From: DASZHJ01 sp035263705
GTDB lineage: Bacteria; Pseudomonadota; Alphaproteobacteria; ATCC43930; CGMCC-115725
Reading direction: 5' to 3'
Length of the DNA stretch: 8,544 bases
NCBI GenBank assembly: GCA_035263705.1
Contig: DATFRA010000255.1
Coordinates: 1-8,544 of the forward strand
In this document: positions 1-6,352 of the stretch, piece after piece
Position numbering within the stretch: position 1 is the first letter of the stretch
Layout: each line of letters begins with the position of its first letter
The notes under the pieces: model-generated
Database searches by the model: none
Told to the model about the DNA's origin: nothing
What the model saw: the letters and a program-made list of their open reading frames with translations, nothing else
Translations under genes and position numbers: made by a program

Positions 1-320
1 GGGCGATGATCGCACTTAGTTTCGCGCTGGCGGCGGCGCTTGCAGGCGCCGCGGGCGCACTGCTCGTCAACCAGTTCTTCGTGACGCCGACGGCAGGCAG
101 CGCGCTCATCCTCAAGGCCTATATCGCCGTCGTGATCGGCGGCTGGGGCTCGCTCGCGGGCGCGGTTGCGGGCGCGCTCCTAGTGGGGCTCTTCGAGACG
201 GTGGTGGCTGCGGCGGTCTCCTACACCGCGGCGAGCGCGCTCCTCTACGCCTCGCTGCTGCTGATCCTGCTGTTGCGACCGCAGGGCCTGTTCGGCGAGA
301 CGGCGGGCCGGCGAGCATGA
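1..320 (+). CDS. livH: Branched-chain amino acid ABC transporter permease, LivH type (5' end cut off by window)
   Basis: This is the C-terminal part of an inner-membrane permease of the LivH class, which pairs with LivM to form the channel of a branched-chain amino acid (HAAT) importer. The reading frame is open from base 3 to the TGA at 318-320, so the true start lies upstream; the ATG at base 6 is internal. The roughly 105 visible residues carry the family's typical end: a hydrophobic helix with an AGALLVNQFF stretch, then LKAYIAVVIGGWGSLAGA, a Gly/Ala-rich helix, a final Leu-rich helix and the terminal RPQGLFG motif. The stop overlaps the start of the next gene in an ATGA, so the two are probably translationally coupled. 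The substrate cannot be set from the permease; amide- or urea-type relatives of Liv are possible. Confidence 0.9.
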   Translation, partial: AMIALSFALAAALAGAAGALLVNQFFVTPTAGSALILKAYIAVVIGGWGSLAGAVAGALLVGLFETVVAAAVSYTAASALLYASLLLILLLRPQGLFGETAGRRA

Positions 321-2104
321 CGCTCGCGGCTGCACCACCTAGTTCTCCGCGCGACTTCGGTAACGACGCGTCCTGGGCCGTCCTTCTGCTCGGACTCGGC
401 GTCTATGCCTCAGCCTTCGCCTCGCCCTACGGCCTCCGCGTCCTGACGCTCGCAGGATGCCAAGCGCTCCTCGTGCTGGGCTACCAGTTCATCTTCGGTC
501 ATGCCGGCGCCCTGTCGCTGGCGCAGGGCGCCTTCTTCGGCCTCGGCGCCTATACGACAGCGATCCTCGCCACACGATATCGCTGGGATTTCGCGCTGAC
601 TTATCCGCTGTCGATCCTGGTGCCGCTCGCCGTGGCGGCCATCGTCGCAATTCCTGCGCTGCGCCTCGCGTCGCATTACTTCGCGCTCGCAACCCTCGGG
701 CTCGCGCAAGTGGCGCTGCTGGTGGCCGTGAATGGCGGCGATTGGACCGGTGGTGCCCTCGGCCTCACGGGCGTGCCGGGCATCGCCGTGCTGGGCGAGG
801 TCGTGCGGCGTGGCCTGCCGCTCGCAGCGGTGGTGTGGGGCGTGGTCGCGTTGGGTGCATGGGCCTCCTGGCGCTTCGCCCACGGCCTGACCGGCGTCGC
901 TTACGTCGTGCTGCGCAGCGACCCCATCGCGGCGGCGGCGATCGGCCTCGACGAGCGGCGGCTCCGATTCACCGCGTTCCTGTTGAGCGCCGCGTACGCG
1001 GGTGCCGCGGGGGCGCTGCAGGCGCATACGATCGGCGTGGTCTCCTCGGAGACGCTGGAGTTCTCGGTCATGGTCACCTGCCTCGCTATGACCGTGATCG
1101 GCGGCAGCACGCGAATCGCGGGCGCGCTCATCGGCGCACTGTTGCTGACCTTCCTGCCGGAGTGGCTCCGCTTTCTCCAGGGCTATGCGCTGCTCGCCTA
1201 TGGCGCGGCACTGCTCGCGATGATCATCGTGGCACCCGAGGGGATCGCCGGCATCCTCGGCGATCGCTTCGTTCGCCGGCGCCGCGCCGTCGAGCTTCCA
1301 TCATCCGAGCCCGTTCCGCTGCGCGGATCGAAGTCAGCCACGCTCGAGGCGCGGAGCTTGAAAAAGAGCTTCGGCGGCGTCGTGGCCCTCGATGGCGTCG
1401 ATCTCGTCATCGAGCCCGGCGAGATCCTGGGCCTGATCGGACCCAACGGCTCCGGCAAGACCACGCTCGCCAATGTGATCAGCGGGCTGGTCCCGCCCGA
1501 CGGCGGCGTCCTGCGGCTGGGGTCGCGCGGCTTGCTCAGGCTGAGCGCGGAAAGGATCGCGCGCGCGGGCGTCTCCCGTGGCTTTCAGACCCCGGCGCTG
1601 CCGCCGAGCCTCAGTGCGCTCGAGCTGGTGGCGCTGGCGCGCGCGAGTGCCACGGGAAAGATCGGATTTCTCGCAAGCCTGCGCGGGAGCGATGCCGGAA
1701 GGCGGCGCCGGCGCTTCGAGGCGGAGGCGCTCGACCTGCTGGGCAAGGTCGGCCTCACGGCCGAGGCGGATCGGTCCTGCGGCGCGCTGCCGACGAGGCT
1801 CGCCTGGCGGGTCGAGGTGGCGCGGGCGCTGGCGCTCGACCCCGGGCTCATCATCCTCGACGAGCCCGCAGCGGGCCTCGGCGAGCATGAGCAGTCGGAG
1901 CTCGGCGCAGTGCTGCGCGATATCGCGAGCCGCGGCATCGCCGTCCTGGTGATCGAGCACAACATGCCCTTCTTACTGCCGACCGCCAACCGCATCGTCG
2001 TCCTCGACCAGGGCCGCGTCATCGCCAAGGGGAGGCCCGGCGAAGTCGTGCGCGATTCCGCCGTGATCGCTTCCTATCTCGGCCGCGAGAAGATCGGGGC
2101 ATGA
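317..2104 (+). CDS. livM/livG: Fused LivM permease - LivG ATP-binding protein of a branched-chain amino acid type ABC importer
   Basis: A 595-residue fusion. Residues 1 to about 320 are a LivM-type permease: the family motif GYQFIFGHAGALSLAQGAFFG lies near residues 55-75, and the cytoplasmic coupling stretch (LRSDPIAAAAIGLDERRLRF, then AAYAGAAGAL) follows near 200-235. A short Arg-rich linker (about 320-342) leads into a LivG-type ATPase: Walker A GPNGSGKTT at 375-383 with Lys381, Q-loop Gln424, Walker B LIILDEP with Asp515 and Glu516, and switch His548. The ABC signature is badly degenerate: residues 491-498 read LPTRLAWR where LivG proteins usually have a YGxQRR-like stretch. Downstream VEVARAL and Walker B are intact. 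LivM-LivG fusions occur elsewhere in proteobacteria. The start overlaps the livH stop and the stop overlaps the livF start. Role: half of the membrane channel plus one ATP-hydrolysing subunit. Confidence 0.93.
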   Translation: MTLAAAPPSSPRDFGNDASWAVLLLGLGVYASAFASPYGLRVLTLAGCQALLVLGYQFIFGHAGALSLAQGAFFGLGAYTTAILATRYRWDFALTYPLSILVPLAVAAIVAIPALRLASHYFALATLGLAQVALLVAVNGGDWTGGALGLTGVPGIAVLGEVVRRGLPLAAVVWGVVALGAWASWRFAHGLTGVAYVVLRSDPIAAAAIGLDERRLRFTAFLLSAAYAGAAGALQAHTIGVVSSETLEFSVMVTCLAMTVIGGSTRIAGALIGALLLTFLPEWLRFLQGYALLAYGAALLAMIIVAPEGIAGILGDRFVRRRRAVELPSSEPVPLRGSKSATLEARSLKKSFGGVVALDGVDLVIEPGEILGLIGPNGSGKTTLANVISGLVPPDGGVLRLGSRGLLRLSAERIARAGVSRGFQTPALPPSLSALELVALARASATGKIGFLASLRGSDAGRRRRRFEAEALDLLGKVGLTAEADRSCGALPTRLAWRVEVARALALDPGLIILDEPAAGLGEHEQSELGAVLRDIASRGIAVLVIEHNMPFLLPTANRIVVLDQGRVIAKGRPGEVVRDSAVIASYLGREKIGA

Positions 2105-2859
2105 GCGAAGCCTTGCTCGCCATCGACGGGCTCGGCGTCGCCGTCCGCGGCGCCGCAACCCTCGACGGCGTCTCGTTGACGGTCGGCGAGGGCGAAGTGG
2201 TGGCACTGCTGGGCGCCAACGGCGCCGGTAAGTCCACCCTTCTCAAGGCCATCATGGGCCTGCTGCCGAGCCGTGGCGCCATCCGGCTTGGCGGGGCCGA
2301 GATCAACCGGCTCGCGCCGGCGCGCCGCGCGCGCAGCGGCCTCGGCTATGTGCCCGAGGGCCGTCGGCTTTTCCCGGGCATGTCGGTGCGAGACACTCTG
2401 TTGGTGGGCTCACGCGCAAGCGGACGCAGGGCCGCGGAGCATCTCGCGGGTGTCCTGGAACTGTTTCCGGACCTCCGACCGCGGCTCGCGATACCGGCGT
2501 GGCAGCTTTCCGGTGGACAGCAGCAGATGCTGGCGATCGGCCGCGCGCTCATGGGAGCGCCGCGGCTCCTGCTCCTCGACGAGCCTTCGCTCGGCCTGGC
2601 GCCGATGTTGGTGGACGAGCTCCTGGCACGGATGCGCGGTCTCGCCGCCGCGGGCGTGGGGGTGCTGCTCGCCGAGCAGAGCGTGGCGCGCGCCCTCGGG
2701 GTCGCCTCCCGCGTCTACGCGCTGGCGCAAGGACGCATCGTGGCGCAAGGACCCGCGGCCGAGCTGCGCCGCAGCCCGGTCCTCGAACGAGCATTCCTCG
2801 GCGCCGACGTTGCGCTATCCTCGCCAAGCCGAATTTCTCAGCCGGAGTCCGACCGATGA
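2101..2859 (+). CDS. livF: Branched-chain amino acid type ABC transporter ATP-binding protein LivF
   Basis: A 252-residue cytoplasmic ATPase that should pair with the LivG half of the preceding fusion to drive import. Visible motifs: Walker A GANGAGKST at 38-46 (Lys44), the LivF-specific GYVPEGRRLFPGMSVRDTL stretch at about 82-100, a perfect LSGGQQQ signature at 136-142, and Walker B LLLLDEPSLGL with Asp160 and Glu161. The switch-histidine position is Gln193 in AEQS, which matches the EQN normally found in LivF and is not a defect. The length is slightly above the usual 230-240, because of a polar tail after about residue 235. The ATG overlaps the upstream TGA, and the TGA overlaps the next ATG, so all three neighbours look co-translated. 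UrtE or amide-transporter ATPases are close relatives that sequence alone does not exclude. Confidence 0.93.
   Translation: MSEALLAIDGLGVAVRGAATLDGVSLTVGEGEVVALLGANGAGKSTLLKAIMGLLPSRGAIRLGGAEINRLAPARRARSGLGYVPEGRRLFPGMSVRDTLLVGSRASGRRAAEHLAGVLELFPDLRPRLAIPAWQLSGGQQQMLAIGRALMGAPRLLLLDEPSLGLAPMLVDELLARMRGLAAAGVGVLLAEQSVARALGVASRVYALAQGRIVAQGPAAELRRSPVLERAFLGADVALSSPSRISQPESDR
2844..2847 (+). promoter_or_regulatory. Ribosome binding site inside livF for the Rid-family gene
   Basis: A GGAG lies within the last livF codons, 8 bases before the ATG at 2856. It supports starting the Rid protein there rather than at an in-frame upstream ATG at 2499, which would add 119 unrelated residues overlapping livF. 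Confidence 0.6.
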
Positions 2860-3236
2860 AGATCCACAATCCCGCCACCGTCCACGCGGCACCCACTTAC
2901 AGTCACGGCATCGAAGTGCCACCCAACGCCCGCTGGCTCTACGTATCGGGCCAAGTTGGCGCCGGCCGCGACGGAAAGCCGCTCGAGGGCATCGCGGCAC
3001 AGACGCGACAGGTTTTCGAGAACATCAAGGCGATCCTGGCGTCAGCGGGCATGAGCGTCGCGGACGTGGTGAAGATGACCTCGTACCTCATCGACGAGGA
3101 AGACATCGACGGCTTTCGGAAAGCGCGCCTCCAGCAGTTGGGCGACCACCGCCCAGCGTCGACGCTTGTGGTCGCGCGCCGCCTCGCACAACCCGGCTGG
3201 CTGGTCGAGGTCGAAGTGATCGCGGCCAAGGCCTGA
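2856..3236 (+). CDS. Rid-family (YjgF/YER057c/UK114) protein lacking the catalytic arginine
   Basis: A 126-residue protein of the Rid family, small trimeric enzymes of which RidA hydrolyses reactive enamines/imines made by PLP enzymes. Family landmarks: LYVSGQVG near 28-35, the amphipathic stretch AAQTRQVFENIKAILASAGMSVADVVKMTSYLID at 47-80, and a C-terminal strand LVEVEVIAAKA with Glu118 and Glu120. Aligned by eye to E. coli RidA, the PARSxV segment carrying the catalytic Arg105 reads PASTLV here (residues 100-105), so Ser102 replaces the arginine. Family surveys place Arg-less members in subgroups (Rid4-Rid7) whose activity differs from imine deamination or is unknown. The start overlaps the livF stop as ATGA and has a good ribosome site, so it is part of the Liv operon. 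The actual substrate is unknown. Confidence 0.9.
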   Translation: MKIHNPATVHAAPTYSHGIEVPPNARWLYVSGQVGAGRDGKPLEGIAAQTRQVFENIKAILASAGMSVADVVKMTSYLIDEEDIDGFRKARLQQLGDHRPASTLVVARRLAQPGWLVEVEVIAAKA

Positions 3237-3241
3237 GGAGG
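3236..3241 (+). promoter_or_regulatory. Perfect Shine-Dalgarno AGGAGG at unusually long distance from the MgtC-like start
   Basis: AGGAGG follows directly on the Rid stop codon. The first possible start in the downstream frame is the ATG at 3264, 22 bases beyond. A GCCG/CGGC stem with a 4-base loop (3244-3255) lies between; folding it would leave about 10 unpaired bases between the site and the ATG. The match is seen; the spacing effect is inference. Confidence 0.45.
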
Positions 3242-3263
3242 ACGCCGGGCACGGCCCAGAACG

Positions 3264-4550
3264 ATGCCGACTGTCCCCTCCTGGACGAGCCTGGCTCTGC
3301 TGCTGGGCCTGAGCTTCTTTTTCGGGCTCGCCTTCGAGGAATTCTACCGCAGGAGCGGCGAGGAGCGGCCGGGCGGCGTCCGGACCTTCCCATTGCTCGC
3401 CATCGGCGGCGGCGTGCTCTATCTGCTCGACACGCAGCACCTGCTGCCGTTCACGGCCGGACTCCTGGTGCTGGGCGCCTGGCTTTTTGCCTTCTACCGA
3501 GAGCGTGTCCGCACGCGCGACGACAAGAACGAGCCCAATGTGGGGCTCATGGTGCCGCTCTGCAACATGCAGGCCTATCTCCTGGGCGCCGTCGCGCTGG
3601 CGTTTCCGGCGTGGATGGCGGTCGGCGTGACGGTCGCCTCCGTGCTGTTCTTCACGGGCCGCGAGCGGCTCCACGATCTCGCGCGCAAGGTCGAGATGGC
3701 GGAGATCGTCACCGCCGGTCAGTTCCTCATCCTGACCGGCCTCGTCCTGCCGCTGCTGCCGGACCAGCCCGTGACCACGCTCACGCACATCACGCCGCGC
3801 CAAGCCTGGCTCGCATTGCTCGCGGTCTGCAGCGTCTCCTACGCGAGCTATCTGATGCAGCGCGTGCTGGCGCCTACCGCGGGCGACCTCTGGATGGCGC
3901 TTCTGGGCGGGCTCTACTCCTCGACAGCGACCACAGTGGTGCTGGCCCGCCGCGCCCGGAGCGATCCCGGCCTCGTCCCGCAGGCGCGGGCCGGTATCAC
4001 GCTCGCAACCGCCGTCATGTACCTGCGCGCCCTGGTGATCGTATGCGTATTCAACCTCCCGCTCGGAAAGGTGCTTGCACCGGCGCTTGCGACGCTCGGG
4101 GTCGCGGGCCTGATTACCGGCGCCGTGCAATACCGGTTCGCTCCACCGTCGCGGAAACCGGCGGAGCCCACAGCGGCCGCGGCGGCGCAGCGCAACCCGC
4201 TCGAGCTTGGCACCGCCGCCGTCTTTACCGGTTTGTTCATCATCATCTCCCTGGTCTCGACATGGGTCGGGACGGAATTCGGACGCTCCGGCATCCTGGC
4301 ACTTGCGGCCGTGGTGGGGATCGCCGACATCGACCCCTTCGTCCTCAACCTGGCCCAAGGCGGCGTCGCCGACCTCTCGCTCGGCGTCGCCGCTGCGGCG
4401 ATCCTCGTCGCCACCGCTTCCAACAATCTCTTGAAGGCTACCTACGCCACCGTTTTCGCGGGCTGGCGCACGGCCCTGCCCGCGGTCGCCGCCCTTGCGA
4501 TTCTGGCCATGCTCACCGTCGTCGCCGCATTCCTGGTCGGAAGCGGCTGA
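3264..4550 (+). CDS. MgtC/SapB-type membrane protein with C-terminal DUF4010 domain
   Basis: A 428-residue polytopic inner-membrane protein, probably about 11-12 helices. The N-terminal part (about 1-130) resembles the MgtC/SapB fold: a first helix GLSFFFGLAFEEFYRR, then GVRTF at 38-42 leading into a second Gly-rich helix. The C-terminal part matches DUF4010: GGLYSSTATTVVLARR at 215-230, NPLELGTAAVFTGLF near 311-325, GIADIDPFVLNLAQGG at 352-367 and SNNLLKATYATVFAGWRT at 386-403. A hydrophilic Pro/Ala/Glu loop at about 292-310 separates two helix bundles. No transport activity is established for this family. It starts 27 bases after the Rid gene, so read-through from the Liv operon is likely. 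No alternative start exists in frame between the Rid stop (same frame) and 3264. Confidence 0.85.
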   Translation: MPTVPSWTSLALLLGLSFFFGLAFEEFYRRSGEERPGGVRTFPLLAIGGGVLYLLDTQHLLPFTAGLLVLGAWLFAFYRERVRTRDDKNEPNVGLMVPLCNMQAYLLGAVALAFPAWMAVGVTVASVLFFTGRERLHDLARKVEMAEIVTAGQFLILTGLVLPLLPDQPVTTLTHITPRQAWLALLAVCSVSYASYLMQRVLAPTAGDLWMALLGGLYSSTATTVVLARRARSDPGLVPQARAGITLATAVMYLRALVIVCVFNLPLGKVLAPALATLGVAGLITGAVQYRFAPPSRKPAEPTAAAAAQRNPLELGTAAVFTGLFIIISLVSTWVGTEFGRSGILALAAVVGIADIDPFVLNLAQGGVADLSLGVAAAAILVATASNNLLKATYATVFAGWRTALPAVAALAILAMLTVVAAFLVGSG

Positions 4551-4554
4551 GCGA

Positions 4555-5187
4555 TCATCGCCGCAGCAGGAAGCTCGCCGCCGCGCGGCGACGCTCCCAG
4601 CCGGCACGCTCGAGGGCCGGCGTGTCGTCCGCCTCGCGCGGATAGCCGAGGCAGAGATAACCCACCAGCGACCACGCCTCCGGCACATCGAGAGTGCGGG
4701 CGACGGCCGCGGGATCGAGGATCGAAACCCAGCCGAGGCCGACGCCATGGGCGCGCGCGGCGAGCCAGAGCGTATGGATCGCGGTGACGGTCGAGTACTC
4801 GATCATCTCCGGCATGGTGCGGCGGCCGAGGCCGCGGCCCTGCGCGGTGCCGGCGTCGGCGAACACCGCGAGCTGCACTGGCGCCTCGTCCAGGCCGGCG
4901 AGCTTGAGGCGGGCGTAGGATTGCGACTCTTCGCCTTCGTAGGCGGCGAGTGCCGCCGCATTGGCGCGCTCGAAATTCGCCCGCACCTCAGCGCGCCGGC
5001 CCACGTCCTCCACCAGCACGAAGCGCCAGGGCTGGCTCAAGCCCACGGAGGGCGCCAGCACGGCAATCTCCAGGAGATGCTCCAGCAACCCCTCCGGCAG
5101 CGGATCTGCGCGGAAGCGGCGCACGTCGCGGCGCCAAGTCAGGAGCTCGACCAGGCGGGCGCGGAAGGCGTCGTCGAACTCGGGCAC
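4555..5187 (-). CDS. bluB: 5,6-dimethylbenzimidazole synthase BluB (nitroreductase fold)
   Basis: A 210-residue flavoenzyme of the nitroreductase superfamily. BluB cleaves reduced FMN with oxygen to make 5,6-dimethylbenzimidazole, the lower ligand of vitamin B12. Diagnostic stretches: RRDVRRF at 19-25, LAPSVGLSQPWRFVLVED at 44-61, GRRTMPEMIEYSTV at 121-134, TLWLAARAHGVGLGWVSIL at 139-157, and YLCLGYP at 177-183. Asp21 and Ser155 fall where the important Asp32 and Ser167 of Sinorhizobium meliloti BluB would be, with nearly the same spacing. It starts at a GTG 12 bases after the stop of the aldolase-like gene, so both are likely in one operon. No other cobalamin gene is in view. The stop lies 4 bases from that of the convergent MgtC-like gene. 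A general nitroreductase is less likely given the TMPEM and GWVSIL motifs. Confidence 0.9.
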   Translation of the reverse strand: MPEFDDAFRARLVELLTWRRDVRRFRADPLPEGLLEHLLEIAVLAPSVGLSQPWRFVLVEDVGRRAEVRANFERANAAALAAYEGEESQSYARLKLAGLDEAPVQLAVFADAGTAQGRGLGRRTMPEMIEYSTVTAIHTLWLAARAHGVGLGWVSILDPAAVARTLDVPEAWSLVGYLCLGYPREADDTPALERAGWERRRAAASFLLRR

Positions 5188-5199
5188 TAGCCGCGCCCG

Positions 5200-6342
5200 T
5201 CAGCGCTTGCCGCGGGCGTCCACGGGCCAGATGTCGACCAGCGTGTCGCCGCGCACCACGTGATAGAAGTCGTGGAGATTGACCGTGGGATCGTCGTGCG
5301 GCGTCACGCACTCGATCTTGGCGCCGATCTCGGGCCGGGGCGCCCCCGGCGGCAGGATCAGCTTGCCGTGCTCGTCGCCGAACCATGTGTAGGTCGAGCC
5401 CGCGGGCGCGCCGCTGACGATCTCGGGCTTCGGTCCCTCGGTCGCGAAGCTTTTGAGGCCGGCGTCGCAGGTGACCCAGTCGGGCGCGTTGGTGCTGACC
5501 ACCGCCGTCTGCACGAAGAGCGATGTCTCGAACGGTAGCTCGTTGCGTCCTTCCCTCAGGGCGCGGTTGTAGTCGACGTCCATGAAGACGTAGGAGCCGA
5601 CCTGCAGCTCCGTGAAGACGCGGGCCTCGGGGTCGAGGTCGAAGGTGCCGGTGCCGGCGCCGCTGACCACCGGCACTTTGATGACGCGCGCTTCGAGCTC
5701 ACCGACGATCGCGGCGACGCGCTTCAGCATGTCGAGCGTGCGGGCGCGGCGCTCGGCACGGACGGCCACGTGCTGGACACTGCCCATGTAGGCCTGGACG
5801 CCGCGGAAGCGGAGGATGCCCGATTGCGCCAGCGCCTCCGCAAGCGCCACTGCGTCCGCCTCGCTGGCGGCGCCGGTGCGGCCGTGATTGGCGAAAAAAT
5901 CGACAATCACGTCGAGCGGCTTGCCCGCGGCGCGCGCGGCGGCCTCGATCTCAGCGACGTTCCGAGGATTATCCACCACGACCGAGAAGCCGCAGTGGTT
6001 CTCGCAGTTGAGCGCGATGAGGCGCGCCATCTTGGATGGCGTCACCTGGGGCGAGGTGATGTGGACGCCTGGGACGCGTGCCCGCACCATGATCTCGGCC
6101 TCGCCCATAGTGGCGCAGCAGACGCCGAGCGCGCCCGCCGCAACCTGCAGCTCGGCGATCCGGATCGACTTGTGCGTCTTGGCATGGGGGCGAAGCGCCA
6201 CTCCCACAGCGCGAGCGTGCGCGGCCATGGTGGCGATATTGCGCTCCATCAGGTCGAGGTCGAGGACCAGGGCGGGCGTGTCGAGTGCCGCGCGCGAGCC
6301 CCGTACGCCGATCAGCGCCTCGTTCGGTCCGAGATTACCCAT
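5200..6342 (-). CDS. PLP-dependent D-threonine aldolase / DSD1-family enzyme (alanine racemase N-terminal fold)
   Basis: A 380-residue enzyme of the fold-type III PLP family that includes D-threonine aldolase, 3-hydroxy-D-aspartate aldolase and D-serine dehydratase. It starts with SRAALDTPALVLDLDLMERNIATM, then RPHAKTHKS at 51-59, where Lys55 should bind PLP. The C-terminal metal site reads TPHDDPTVNLHDFYHVV: His349 and Asp351 form the H-x-D pair of D-threonine aldolases rather than the H-x-C of D-serine dehydratases. The expected reaction is cleavage of a beta-hydroxy-D-amino acid to glycine plus an aldehyde or glyoxylate; the exact substrate is open. The frame stays open upstream to 6459, but the ATG at 6342 has a good AGGAG five bases ahead and gives the usual family length. 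An unusual VDFFANHGRTG at 147-157 sits at the PLP-phosphate/Arg region. bluB follows 12 bases downstream. Confidence 0.85.
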   Translation of the reverse strand: MGNLGPNEALIGVRGSRAALDTPALVLDLDLMERNIATMAAHARAVGVALRPHAKTHKSIRIAELQVAAGALGVCCATMGEAEIMVRARVPGVHITSPQVTPSKMARLIALNCENHCGFSVVVDNPRNVAEIEAAARAAGKPLDVIVDFFANHGRTGAASEADAVALAEALAQSGILRFRGVQAYMGSVQHVAVRAERRARTLDMLKRVAAIVGELEARVIKVPVVSGAGTGTFDLDPEARVFTELQVGSYVFMDVDYNRALREGRNELPFETSLFVQTAVVSTNAPDWVTCDAGLKSFATEGPKPEIVSGAPAGSTYTWFGDEHGKLILPPGAPRPEIGAKIECVTPHDDPTVNLHDFYHVVRGDTLVDIWPVDARGKR

Positions 6343-6347
6343 CCTCG

Positions 6348-6352
6348 CTCCT
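6348..6352 (-). promoter_or_regulatory. Ribosome binding site AGGAG for the aldolase-like gene
   Basis: AGGAG on the minus strand lies five bases before the ATG at 6342-6340. It decides this start over the upstream in-frame ATG codons at 6459 and 6369, whose extra residues do not look like the family N-terminus. Confidence 0.65.

Noticed and set aside
457..1890. A 477-codon open frame within the livM-livG fusion
   Set aside because: It is a shadow frame. The fused LivM-LivG motifs lie in the other frame and the translation is Arg-rich and domain-free.
2499..2855. N-terminal extension of the Rid protein to the ATG at 2499
   Set aside because: The extra 119 residues are Arg/Ala/Gly shadow sequence of livF. 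The ATG at 2856 has a ribosome site and gives the standard Rid length.
2273..4645. A 790-codon open frame on the + strand across livF, the Rid gene and the MgtC-like gene
   Set aside because: It is an off-frame shadow caused by high GC. The protein is Arg/Ala/Pro-rich with no recognisable domain, while the overlapping genes have clear family motifs.
3042..4748. A 568-codon open frame on the - strand opposite the MgtC-like gene
   Set aside because: Composition (Arg, Gln, Gly, Asp, His repeats) is typical of antisense GC-rich DNA, and no motif is seen.
4495..5190. A 231-codon + strand frame opposite bluB
   Set aside because: It is antisense to strong BluB motifs and lacks any motif of its own.
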